From assembly GCA_046758065.1 (NCBI GenBank), contig JBHHZM010000051.1, positions 1 to 21,566 of the forward strand: a DNA stretch of 21,566 bases. The letters run 5' to 3'. The notes under the pieces are model-generated. The model ran no database searches. It was given only the letters and a program-made list of their open reading frames with translations, and was not told the origin of the DNA. Shown here piece by piece: positions 1-7,693 of this stretch. Origin of the DNA: JBHHZM01 sp046758065. Its GTDB lineage: Bacteria > Pseudomonadota > Alphaproteobacteria > JAAXGF01. The translations under genes and the position numbers were made by a program. Position 1 is the stretch's first letter. Each line of letters starts with the position of its first letter.

Positions 1-74
1 CCCCCGTCGACAGCCGATTAGGCCATCTCAGCATGAGGACCAGGATATTGGAATCACGTCATCCTCATCGTGAG

Positions 75-114
75 TTCCTCATCCCGAGCCTGACGAGGGA
101 CGAAGGATGAGGAA
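75..114. repeat. Inverted repeat (REP-like palindrome or terminator)
   Basis: A perfect 10-bp inverted repeat, TTCCTCATCC at 75-84 and GGATGAGGAA at 105-114, encloses a 20-base loop. Related sequence (TCATCCTCATCGTGAG) lies just before it at 59-74. The wording resembles the short palindromic repeats scattered between genes in many alphaproteobacteria; that resemblance is from memory. A run of five T follows at 126-130, so it could also end transcription of a gene left of the window, but the 11-base gap between stem and T-run is longer than in a standard intrinsic terminator. Confidence 0.5.
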
Positions 115-151
115 ACCCGGGCGAGTTTTTCAGCGGTCTGTTGGAGGTGTG

Positions 152-256
152 ATGCAAAAGATCGCGAATCGTTGGAAGCGCTGCTCGCCTCGCCGGAGGA
201 GAACAAGATGGGGGAGATGTGCGGCGTTAACGCAAGCCAGGACCGAGGGATCGTGA
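152..256 (+). CDS. Possible 34-codon upstream ORF before the M23 peptidase gene
   Basis: An ATG at 152 is preceded by TTGGAGGTGTG, one of the best Shine-Dalgarno matches in the window. The frame runs 34 codons and is very rich in arginine (MQKIANRWKRCSPRRRR at its start). Its TGA stop at 254-256 shares one base with the ATG at 256 of the M23 peptidase gene, the TGATG arrangement typical of translational coupling. No family is recognised. It may be a leader ORF that delivers ribosomes to the downstream start, or a chance frame in GC-rich DNA. The coupling geometry is seen directly; translation is inference. Confidence 0.35.
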   Translation: MQKIANRWKRCSPRRRRTRWGRCAALTQARTEGS

Positions 257-1071
257 TGCGCTCCGCCTGTCTCTTCGCCGCCGTCGTCTTCTGGTTCGGA
301 GCCGCGGCGGCGGGCGACCTGCGCCTCGACGGTCCGCTCACCCAGGGCGGGTTGCTGCGCGGCGTCACCGAGCCCGGCGCCGAGGTCGTCTTCGACGGAC
401 ACCGCGTCGAGGTCTCGACCGAGGGTCTGTTCCTCGTCGGCTTCGGCCGCGACGACACCGGCCCCTTCGCGCTCGACGTGCGCCATCCCGACGGCACGAC
501 GACGCACAAGAATCTCGCCATCAAGCAACGCCAGTACGCCATCCAGCGCATCGACGGCCTGCCGCCCAAAATGGTGACCCCCGACCCGGCGGTGCTCGAT
601 CGCATCCGGCGCGAGAACGGCTGGATCGCCGAAGTGCGCGCGCGCGACACGCCCGAAGCGCTGTTCGCCGGCGGCTTCGTCTGGCCGGTGGTGGGGCCGA
701 TCAGCGGCGTCTACGGCAGCCAGCGCATCCTCAACGGCGAGCCGCGACGGCCGCACTACGGCGTCGATATCGCCGCGCCCGAAGGCACGCCGGTGCGCGC
801 GCCCGCCGACGGCATCGTCGCGCTGGCGGCGAACGATCTCTACTACACCGGCGGCACGGTGATGCTCGATCACGGCTACGGGCTCACCTCGGTTTATTCG
901 CACATGAGCGCGGTGACGGTGAGCGTCGGGATGCGTGTCGCCCGGGGCGACGTCATCGGGCGCGTCGGCGCCACCGGTCGCGTCACCGGGCCGCATCTCG
1001 ACTGGCGCATCAACCTGTTCAAGACGCGGCTCGATCCGGAGCTTGTGGTGGGGCCGATGCCGGGCCAGTAG
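256..1071 (+). CDS. M23-family (LytM-type) periplasmic peptidase
   Basis: This is a 271-aa exported protein of the peptidase M23 family, whose members cut peptidoglycan cross-links or, when degenerate, activate amidases. The ATG at 256 is chosen because GAGGGA lies 5 bases upstream and a signal peptide begins there (MRSACLFAAVVFWFGAAAAG, cleavage near residue 20). An upstream TTG at 172 would put 28 extra residues before that signal. Residues about 22-130 form a non-catalytic N-terminal part; the M23 core covers about 140-260. The first zinc motif is intact (H167-YGV-D171) and the catalytic-side H216 (SHMS) is present. The last motif, usually HxH, reads H247-L-D249, so one expected zinc ligand is Asp. 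It ends 18 bases from the oppositely oriented acyltransferase gene. Family assignment is firm; enzymatic activity is uncertain. Confidence 0.88.
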   Translation: MRSACLFAAVVFWFGAAAAGDLRLDGPLTQGGLLRGVTEPGAEVVFDGHRVEVSTEGLFLVGFGRDDTGPFALDVRHPDGTTTHKNLAIKQRQYAIQRIDGLPPKMVTPDPAVLDRIRRENGWIAEVRARDTPEALFAGGFVWPVVGPISGVYGSQRILNGEPRRPHYGVDIAAPEGTPVRAPADGIVALAANDLYYTGGTVMLDHGYGLTSVYSHMSAVTVSVGMRVARGDVIGRVGATGRVTGPHLDWRINLFKTRLDPELVVGPMPGQ

Positions 1072-1089
1072 GCGACACCAGATCCGTCG

Positions 1090-1980
1090 CTAATCGGGCC
1101 AGCGGCGGTGGAGCCAGAGCCATTGTTCGGGCCGGGCGCGGATCCACTCCTCGAACAGCGCGTTGACTCGCGCCATGGTCCCGGCGACGTCGGCCTTCGG
1201 GTCGCCGCTGCGCGGCAGCGTTATGGGCGGATAGACCGTGAGACGGAAGCGCGCGCCTTTCAGGCGCTCGACCCGCGCCGGCACCACCGGGCAATCGAAC
1301 TTGAGCGCGAGCTGGGCGAGCGCCGGCGCGGTCATCGCCTCGCGGCCGAAGAACGGCACCGGGATGCCGTCGTTGAGCTTCTGATCGACGAGCATGCCGA
1401 GGTGCTCGCCCCGGCGCAGCGCCTTGATGAGATGTTTGGCGCCTTGCGCTCCCTTGGGGTGGTGGATGCCGCCAATGGGGGCACGCAGCCGGCGCAGGAT
1501 GCGTTCGACATACGGGTTGTTGGTCGCGCGATAGATATGGGTGAGCAGCACGCCGTTCTGGGTGGCGCCGAGCGAGGCGATCTCCCAGTTGCCGAGATGG
1601 GCGGCGAAGAAGATGCCGCCGGTCCCGTCGTCGCGCAGGCGCTCGACGTTCTCGGCCCCCACCACTTCGACGCGGCCATCGTCGGCATAGACCTCGATTT
1701 CGCCCAGGTGCGGATATTCGGCGGCGACGCGGCCCAGGTTGTCCCACATGGCGCGAACGAGGCTTTTGATTTCGTCGGCGCCGCGTTCGGGGAAGGCGCG
1801 CGCGAGGTTGCGCTCGGCGATCCGGCTGACGGGCAGGCGCGGCCCGAGGGTGCGGCCGAGCCAGCCGCCGAGCGCCGAGGCGCGATCGATCGACAGCGCG
1901 CCGAAGATCCAAAGTCCGAGCCGCACCGCCGCGGCTTCGAGCGGATGGACGACGAAACGGCGAAGCGCTTCCGGCGGCAT
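1090..1980 (-). CDS. lpxL: Lipid A biosynthesis (lauroyl-type) acyltransferase
   Basis: This 296-aa inner-membrane enzyme belongs to the LpxL/HtrB family, which adds a secondary acyl chain from acyl-ACP to Kdo2-lipid IVA. The family motif HX4E is present as H128-LGNW-E133, preceded by the hydrophobic GGIFFAA. A hydrophobic N-terminal segment lies at about residues 18-32. The C-terminus carries the PEQWLWLHRRW signature typical of the family. The ATG at 1980 is 5 bases after the lpxK stop; the open frame extends further upstream only through lpxK. It is the last gene of the - strand lipid A series and converges on the M23 gene. Which acyl chain and position it uses cannot be read from sequence, so the symbol marks the family rather than a proven LpxL. 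Confidence 0.9.
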   Translation of the reverse strand: MPPEALRRFVVHPLEAAAVRLGLWIFGALSIDRASALGGWLGRTLGPRLPVSRIAERNLARAFPERGADEIKSLVRAMWDNLGRVAAEYPHLGEIEVYADDGRVEVVGAENVERLRDDGTGGIFFAAHLGNWEIASLGATQNGVLLTHIYRATNNPYVERILRRLRAPIGGIHHPKGAQGAKHLIKALRRGEHLGMLVDQKLNDGIPVPFFGREAMTAPALAQLALKFDCPVVPARVERLKGARFRLTVYPPITLPRSGDPKADVAGTMARVNALFEEWIRARPEQWLWLHRRWPD

Positions 1981-1985
1981 GGCTC

Positions 1986-2969
1986 TCAGCCCGCGGCGAA
2001 GAGCGGCGCGAGCAGGCGGTCGAGCACCGCGGCGTCGCGCCAGACGAGGCGCACGTCGAGCGCTTCGACCATCGGCCGCGCTTCCTCGGACAGGCGCACG
2101 TAATCCTTCGCCGTGGTCACGGGCACGGCGTCCGCCGCGCTGGCTTGCTCGACGAGGCGCATGATTTCGTCGGGCGTGTAACGGTGGTGGTCGGCGAAGG
2201 CATGGCGCGCGACCAGCCGGCAGCCGATCGCGTCGAGCATGGTGAACAGCCTGTCGGGCCGGGCGATGCCGGCGAAGGCGACGACGCGCCGCCCGACAAG
2301 GCGTTGGCCCGCTGCCGCGGGTTCGAGGCGTCCGCGCAGGATCGTCATCCCGCGCGCAGCGATCTCGGCTTCGAGGTCCGCCGCCCCGTCGTCCTCCCCG
2401 ACGAGCGCCACGGCGTCGGCGCGATCGAGGCCGCGCGCCACGGTCTCGCGCAGCGGCCCGGCCGGCAGGACCCGGCGATTGCCGAAGCCGTAGCCCGCAT
2501 CGACCACGACCAGTGCGAGGTCCTTGACAAGCCCCGGATTCTGGAAGCCGTCGTCCATCACCAAGGCGCCGGCGCCGGCCGCGGTCGCGGCGCGCGCGCC
2601 GGCGATCCGGTCGGGCGAAACCCAGGTGGGCGCGGCGGCGGCGAGCAGCAGCGCCTCGTCGCCAACACTGCGGACGTCGTCGCGCGCCGGATCGACGCGG
2701 TGCGGCCCGCGCACGCCGCCGCCGTAGCCGCGGGTGAGGAAATGGACTTCGCACCCCTGCGGCGCCAGCCGCTCGGCGACGGCGAGCGCCGTCGGCGTCT
2801 TGCCGGCGCCGCCGGCGACCAGGTTGCCGACGCAGATCACCGGTACGGACGCGCGACGCGGGCGGACGAGTTGGCGGCGGCTCCGTCCGGCGAGATCGTA
2901 GCCCCAGGCGAGCGGGGCGAGCAGCCTCGGCAGCGGCCCGTCGCAGCGCCAGAATTCAGGCGCGCGCAC
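1986..2969 (-). CDS. lpxK: Tetraacyldisaccharide 4'-kinase LpxK
   Basis: LpxK phosphorylates the 4' position of the tetraacyldisaccharide lipid A precursor at the inner membrane, using ATP. The Walker A loop GNLVAGGAGKT is at residues 48-58, the conserved TRGYGG at 79-84, GDE at 103-105 and the LpxK signature DDGFQN at 139-144. The length, 327 aa, is normal for the family. The start is a GTG at 2969: it gives the expected N-terminus (RAPEFWRCDGPLPRLLAPL), has GGGGAGA about 6 bases upstream, and overlaps the waaA end by 14 bases. No ATG in a suitable place exists; the longer open frame to 3104 is the waaA gene read out of frame. Confidence 0.95.
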   Translation of the reverse strand: MRAPEFWRCDGPLPRLLAPLAWGYDLAGRSRRQLVRPRRASVPVICVGNLVAGGAGKTPTALAVAERLAPQGCEVHFLTRGYGGGVRGPHRVDPARDDVRSVGDEALLLAAAAPTWVSPDRIAGARAATAAGAGALVMDDGFQNPGLVKDLALVVVDAGYGFGNRRVLPAGPLRETVARGLDRADAVALVGEDDGAADLEAEIAARGMTILRGRLEPAAAGQRLVGRRVVAFAGIARPDRLFTMLDAIGCRLVARHAFADHHRYTPDEIMRLVEQASAADAVPVTTAKDYVRLSEEARPMVEALDVRLVWRDAAVLDRLLAPLFAAG

Positions 2970-4245
2970 GGTCGTTCTCCCCGCCGGGCAGGGCGTCGAG
3001 CCAGGGCGCGATCGCCGCCTCGACCGCATCGAGCACCCCGGCCCCGGCCCCAGCGAACCGGCGCGCCACCTCGGCCCGATTGCGGCACAGGGTCTCGTCG
3101 GCAAGCAGCGCGGCGACGGCGCGCGCCAGTGCCCCGGCGTCGGCCACGGTTTCGCCGGCGTCCGCCCCGCTCAGGGCGGCGGCGATGTCGGCGAAGTTGA
3201 ACATGTGCGGCCCCCAGACGAGGGCGCAGCCGAGACGCGCCGGTTCGAGCGGGTTGTGGCCGCCGTCGGGCGCGAGCGAGCCGCCGACGAAGACCACTTC
3301 GCTCAGGCGGTAGAACAGGCCGAGCTCGCCCAGGGTGTCGGCAACATAGATCGCGGTATCGGTTCCCGGGTCGCCGTCGCGCGAGCGCAGGGTGACGGCG
3401 AGATCGCCGATTCCGGCTGCGATGGCGGCGCCGCGTTCGGGATGACGCGGCGCGATCACCGTCAGCAGCCCGGGATGCACGCGCGCCAGCGCCCTGTGAA
3501 CCTCGACGGCGATGGCTTCCTCGCCGGCATGGGTGCTGGCGGCGAGCCACAGCGGTCGCCCGGCGGTCGTCGCCCGGAGTTCCGCGAATGCCTCGGCATC
3601 GGCCGGCAGGGGCGCCGCCGCCGCCTTGAGATTGCCGAGGCGGCGCACCTCGCCGGCGCCGAGGCGTTCCAAGCGTTGCGCCGCGCTCTCGTCCTGGGCG
3701 AGGCAGAGGGCGAAATCGCCGAGCAGCGGCGCGATCAAACGCGGCCATCGCCGCCAGCGGGCGAACGAGGCGTCCGACATGCGACCGTTGACTAGGATGC
3801 AGGGAATCGCGCGCTTCCGGGTTTCGCCGAGAAGATTGGGCCAGAACTCCGATTCGATCCACAGCGCGAGGTCGGGCCGCCAGTAATCGAGGAAGCGGCG
3901 CACCGCATCGACGCGGTCGACCGGAACGTACTGGTGCAACGCGCGTCCCGGCAAGCGCTCGGCCATCAGCCGGGCCGAGGTCACCGTGCCGGTGGTGACG
4001 AGAACATGGATGTCGCGGCGGCGGGCGAGCACGCGCTCGATCAGCGGCAGCACCGACACCGCCTCGCCGACGCTCGCGGCGTGGGTCCAGACCAGCGCAC
4101 CCGCGGGCCGGCTCTTGCCAGCGTGGCCCAGGCGTTCACCGAAACGCGCTGCATCCTCCTTGCCTGCGGCAAGCCGGCGTTTGAGGTAGAGCCCGATGAG
4201 CGGCGCGGCGGCCGTCGTCAGGCCGCGATAGAGCCCAGGCATCAT
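2956..4245 (-). CDS. waaA: 3-deoxy-D-manno-octulosonic acid (Kdo) transferase
   Basis: WaaA (KdtA) transfers Kdo from CMP-Kdo to lipid IVA at the cytoplasmic face of the inner membrane. The protein has 429 aa, as expected. A short hydrophobic N-terminal stretch (about 7-20) is followed by RFGERLG at 34-40 and THAASVGE at 54-61; E61 matches the catalytic glutamate of the family. The C-terminal Rossmann domain carries VGGSLAP and GGHNPLEPA around residues 320-336. The ATG at 4245 overlaps the stop of the DUF374 gene as ATGA, a strong coupling sign; a second ATG follows directly at 4242. Whether the enzyme adds one or two Kdo residues cannot be told from sequence. Confidence 0.95.
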   Translation of the reverse strand: MMPGLYRGLTTAAAPLIGLYLKRRLAAGKEDAARFGERLGHAGKSRPAGALVWTHAASVGEAVSVLPLIERVLARRRDIHVLVTTGTVTSARLMAERLPGRALHQYVPVDRVDAVRRFLDYWRPDLALWIESEFWPNLLGETRKRAIPCILVNGRMSDASFARWRRWPRLIAPLLGDFALCLAQDESAAQRLERLGAGEVRRLGNLKAAAAPLPADAEAFAELRATTAGRPLWLAASTHAGEEAIAVEVHRALARVHPGLLTVIAPRHPERGAAIAAGIGDLAVTLRSRDGDPGTDTAIYVADTLGELGLFYRLSEVVFVGGSLAPDGGHNPLEPARLGCALVWGPHMFNFADIAAALSGADAGETVADAGALARAVAALLADETLCRNRAEVARRFAGAGAGVLDAVEAAIAPWLDALPGGENDRARA

Positions 4246-4970
4246 GACGGGGGAGTCGCGCCGGTTGCGACGGCCTCGGCGGCGGGCTCGATGGCCGATT
4301 GGCCGACGCGGCAATCGGCTTCGGCGGTCACCGCGTTGAGCCCGTCCTCGACGGCGCGCCGCGCGGCCTCGCGCGCCGCCGCGTCGGCGTCGCGCGCGAC
4401 CTCGACCGGCGCGCCCCAGACGAAGACGCCGCGGCTGAAGGGAAGAGGGACGACGAAGCGGTCCCAGCTTTCCAGCAACCGGCGTCGCGAGGCGGCGAAC
4501 GCGGCCGGCAGTACCGGCGCGCCGCTGAGGCGCGCGAGCTCGACGACGCCGGCGGAGGCGCGCATGCGCGGCCCGCGCGGTCCGTCGGGGGTGATGCCGA
4601 CGCACTCGCCGCGCGCCAGCGCGCGCAGCGCTGCGCGCAGCGCCGCCGAGCCGTCGCCGCCGCTCGATCCCTCAACGCTCGCCAGCCCGAAACGGGCGAT
4701 GACGCGGGCGACGATCCGGCCGTCGGGATGACGCGAGATCAGCATGTTCATCGCCCGCCCCCGGGGCCAGCAATACGGCATCATCATCAGCCTGCCGTGC
4801 CAGAACGCGAGGATGAAGGGCCGGTCCGCCCGCCAGTAGGACTCGGGCGTCTCGCCTCCGCTGACGCGCCAGTCGCCGGTAGCGTGGACGACGCGGATGT
4901 AGAGCGCGGCGAGGGCCGGGAACGCGCCGCGGAGCGCACCATTCCGCAGCAGGCGTTTGCGTATCGTCAT
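4242..4970 (-). CDS. DUF374 lysophospholipid acyltransferase-like protein
   Basis: This 242-aa protein matches the DUF374 (COG2121) branch of the glycerolipid acyltransferase superfamily. Motifs are FWHGRL at 56-61 (H58 as the likely catalytic His), SRHPDG at 79-84 and DGPRGP at 129-134. A hydrophobic N-terminal segment (about 16-30) suggests inner-membrane association. In many alphaproteobacteria a DUF374 gene sits directly before waaA, as here, with an ATGA overlap downstream and only 3 bases after the msbA stop upstream. The acyl donor and acceptor are unknown to me; a role in lipid A or glycerolipid acylation is inferred from family and neighbours. Confidence 0.85.
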   Translation of the reverse strand: MTIRKRLLRNGALRGAFPALAALYIRVVHATGDWRVSGGETPESYWRADRPFILAFWHGRLMMMPYCWPRGRAMNMLISRHPDGRIVARVIARFGLASVEGSSGGDGSAALRAALRALARGECVGITPDGPRGPRMRASAGVVELARLSGAPVLPAAFAASRRRLLESWDRFVVPLPFSRGVFVWGAPVEVARDADAAAREAARRAVEDGLNAVTAEADCRVGQSAIEPAAEAVATGATPPS

Positions 4971-4973
4971 GGT

Positions 4974-6824
4974 TCAGGCGCGGGCGCGGGTCGCCCTCGC
5001 GCCGTCGGAGTCGCCGGCGAACTGCATGTCGTAGAGCCGGGCGTAAGCGCCGTTTCTCGCCAGCAGTTCGGCGTGGCCGCCGGCCTCGACGATACGCCCG
5101 TCGTCGACCACGTAGATCACGTCGGCACCGATCACGGTGGAAAGCCGATGCGCGATGACCAGCGTGGTGCGATCCGCCATCAGCCGGCCGAGCGCCTGCT
5201 GCACGATCCGCTCGGATTCCGAATCGAGTGACGAGGTCGCCTCGTCGAGCAGCAGGATCGGCGCGTCCTTGAGCATCGCCCGGGCGATGGCGATGCGCTG
5301 GCGCTGACCGCCCGACAGCTTGACGCCATGCTCGCCGACGATCGTCTGGTAGCCTTCGGGCAGCGCGGCGATGAAGGCGTCGGCTCCCGCCGCGCGCGCG
5401 GCCGCGCGGATCTCGTCGTCGCTCGCGTCGAGCCGCCCGTAGGCGATGTTGGCGCGCGCCGTGTCGTTGAACAGGCTGACGTCCTGGCTGACCAGCGCGA
5501 TGGCGCCGCGCAGCGAGGCGAGGGTGACGTCGCGCACATCCTGGCCGTCAATCGACACCCGGCCCGCATCGACGTCGTAGAACCGCGGAATGAGATTGAG
5601 GATCGTCGACTTGCCCGCGCCCGAAGCGCCGACGAGCGCCGCTGTCCGGCCCGCCGGCACCTCCAGGGTCACGCCGTCGAGCGCCGGCGCGCGGCCGGCG
5701 CCGTAGGCGAAGCGCACGCCGTCGAAGGCGATGGCGCCGCCGGCGATCGCGAGCGGACGCGCGCCGGGCCGGTCGCGGATCGCCGGCTCGCTGTCGAACA
5801 GGTCGAACAGGCGCTGGGCCGCGGCGAGCCCTTCCTGCAGGTTGGCATTGAGGTTGGCGAGCTTCTTCATCGGTTCGTAGGCGAGCAGCAGCGCGGTGAT
5901 GAAGGAGAAGAAGGCGCCCGTCGTCGTCGTCCCGGCGATCACCCGCGAGCCGCCGTAGTAGATGACCACCGCGATGGCGAGCCCGCCGAGCGTCTCCATG
6001 ATCGGCGTCGATGCCGCGCGCACCCTGAGCGCCTTGCAAATCAGGCGGAAGAGCGCCTCGATCTCCTCCGTCGCCCGCGCGCTCTCGTAGTCCTCCATGC
6101 CGTAGGCCTTGACGTGGCGGGCGCCCCTGAAGCTCTCGTCGAGCCGGGTGGTGAGACGGCCGACCTGGGTCTGGGTACGGGCCGACACCCGCCTGAGGCG
6201 CCGGCCGATCCCGACCACCGGAAGAACGGCGAGCGGGAAGGCGAAGAACGCGGCGGCGGCGAGCCGCCAGTCCTGATAGAACATGACGCCGACCAGGCCG
6301 ACGATCGTCAGCGGCTCCTTGACGATGCCGGTGATCCCGGTCGAGACCGCGGTGCGCAGGAGATTGGCGTCGTTGGTGAAGCGCGCGATCAGCGTGCCGG
6401 TCGCGGTGTCCTGGAAGAAGGCGAGGTCGGCGCGCATGAGGTGGGCGTAGAGCCGGGTCTGCACGCCGGCGATGATGCGCTGGCCGACCGTGTTCATCAG
6501 CACCGTCTGGCCGTAGCCGGCGCTGCCCTTGACGACGAACACCGCGACCACCAAAAGCGGCATCAGCAGCAGCATGTCGCCGTCCCGGCGCGCGAAGACC
6601 TCGTCGAGCACGGGCTCCATCAGCCAGGCGGTGGCCGCCGTCGCCGCCGCCGCGACCGCCATCAGCACGCCGGCGAGCGCGAGGCGGGCGAAATGGGGCC
6701 GCACTTCCTCGCGCACAAGGCGCCCGATGAGGTAGCGGGTGGATCGATGGACCGGCGTCGGCGGTGTGCCTGTGGTCAACGGCGTATCGCGATCAAGGCT
6801 GAGCAATCGCGCGAAACTTACCAC
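4974..6824 (-). CDS. msbA: Lipid A/lipid-exporting ABC transporter, MsbA type
   Basis: A fused half-transporter of about 616 aa with the membrane domain first (six helices over about residues 40-320) and the ATPase domain second (about 360-610). The ATPase has Walker A GASGAGKST at 399-407, the signature LSGGQRQR from 503, and Walker B ILLLDEATSSLDSE with catalytic E528. Proteins of this type flip lipid A-core from the inner to the outer leaflet of the inner membrane. Substrate is inferred from family resemblance and from lying directly upstream of DUF374, waaA and lpxK; other lipid or peptide exporters share this architecture. The start is uncertain: the longest frame opens with GTG at 6824 without a clear ribosome site, and the first ~25 residues look poorly structured, so a later start is possible. 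Confidence 0.88.
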   Translation of the reverse strand: MVSFARLLSLDRDTPLTTGTPPTPVHRSTRYLIGRLVREEVRPHFARLALAGVLMAVAAAATAATAWLMEPVLDEVFARRDGDMLLLMPLLVVAVFVVKGSAGYGQTVLMNTVGQRIIAGVQTRLYAHLMRADLAFFQDTATGTLIARFTNDANLLRTAVSTGITGIVKEPLTIVGLVGVMFYQDWRLAAAAFFAFPLAVLPVVGIGRRLRRVSARTQTQVGRLTTRLDESFRGARHVKAYGMEDYESARATEEIEALFRLICKALRVRAASTPIMETLGGLAIAVVIYYGGSRVIAGTTTTGAFFSFITALLLAYEPMKKLANLNANLQEGLAAAQRLFDLFDSEPAIRDRPGARPLAIAGGAIAFDGVRFAYGAGRAPALDGVTLEVPAGRTAALVGASGAGKSTILNLIPRFYDVDAGRVSIDGQDVRDVTLASLRGAIALVSQDVSLFNDTARANIAYGRLDASDDEIRAAARAAGADAFIAALPEGYQTIVGEHGVKLSGGQRQRIAIARAMLKDAPILLLDEATSSLDSESERIVQQALGRLMADRTTLVIAHRLSTVIGADVIYVVDDGRIVEAGGHAELLARNGAYARLYDMQFAGDSDGARATRARA

Positions 6825-6872
6825 GGCGGCGCGAACCAGGCCAAGGATCGCCGCTTTGGCACAAGTGACGGC

Positions 6873-7688
6873 TTAGCGTCCGCTCCGGGGCGCGGCGAAA
6901 TGGGCGCACAGGCGGGCGTGCAGGCGCGGGCCGGCGGCGACCAGCGAGGCGATGCGGGGTTGCGGCCGATTGTAGACCAGCGCGGCGCCGGCGGCGTCGC
7001 TCACCCGCCCGCCCGCCTCGCGTACGATCACATCGCCGGCGGCGGCGTCCCATTCGTGTTTGGGCCAGAGCGTCGCGGTGGCGTCGAAACGCCCGGCGGC
7101 GACCAGCGCCAGCTTGTAGGCCGTCGAGCTGATCGCGTCGGTCCGCGCGCCGGCAAGCGCGCGCTGCCAGCCGGCGCGGCGCATCTCGGTGCGGCTCAGG
7201 ACCAGGCGCGCGCCCCGGATTCCAGCCCTGGCGCTGACCCGCAGATTTGCGCCGTTGCAGCGGGTGCCGCCGCCGCGAAATGCCTCGAACAGCTCACCCG
7301 TGGCCGGATTGAATACGGCCCCGGCGAGCGGCACGCCGTCCTCGACCAGCGCCGCCGAGACGCTGAACTCGGGCAGGCCGGCGAGGAAGGCGCGGGTGCC
7401 GTCGATCGGATCGACGATCCACAACCGCCGGACGGCGAGACGCGCCCCATCGTCGACGCCTTCCTCCGAAAGCCAGCCATAGTCCGGCCGTGCGCCCCTG
7501 AGACGGTCCTCGAGCAGTCGGTCGACCGCGATGTCGGCGGCGCTGACCGGCTGACCGGGCCGCTTTTCCCAGTGTTCGACGTCGCGTCCGAAATCGGCGA
7601 GCGCCCGCGCCCCGGCCGCGCGCACCGCGGCGACGAGCAGCGCGTGGTCGTCGGAGAGGCGGCCGCCCGTTGTCGCCCCGGCGGGCAA
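6873..7688 (-). CDS. cysQ: 3'(2'),5'-bisphosphate nucleotidase / inositol monophosphatase family (CysQ-like)
   Basis: A soluble metal-dependent phosphatase of the inositol monophosphatase superfamily. CysQ removes the 3' phosphate of PAP, a by-product of sulfate assimilation. Counting from the proposed start, SEEG is at 74-77, the metal-binding DPIDGT at 93-98 and WDAAAGD with the following EAGG at 213-226, all intact. The start is unclear because no ATG exists in the right place: a TTG at 7688, 5 bases after the pmbA stop, gives 271 aa; CTG at 7697 is an alternative. CysQ is preferred over SuhB because pmbA-cysQ adjacency is common upstream of waaA in alphaproteobacteria. The exact substrate is inference. 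Confidence 0.83.
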   Translation of the reverse strand: MPAGATTGGRLSDDHALLVAAVRAAGARALADFGRDVEHWEKRPGQPVSAADIAVDRLLEDRLRGARPDYGWLSEEGVDDGARLAVRRLWIVDPIDGTRAFLAGLPEFSVSAALVEDGVPLAGAVFNPATGELFEAFRGGGTRCNGANLRVSARAGIRGARLVLSRTEMRRAGWQRALAGARTDAISSTAYKLALVAAGRFDATATLWPKHEWDAAAGDVIVREAGGRVSDAAGAALVYNRPQPRIASLVAAGPRLHARLCAHFAAPRSGR

Positions 7689-7693
7689 GACGG

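Noticed and set aside
172..255. TTG at 172 as the start of the M23 peptidase
   Set aside because: It would bury the signal peptide behind 28 polar residues; the ATG at 256 has its own ribosome site directly before the signal.
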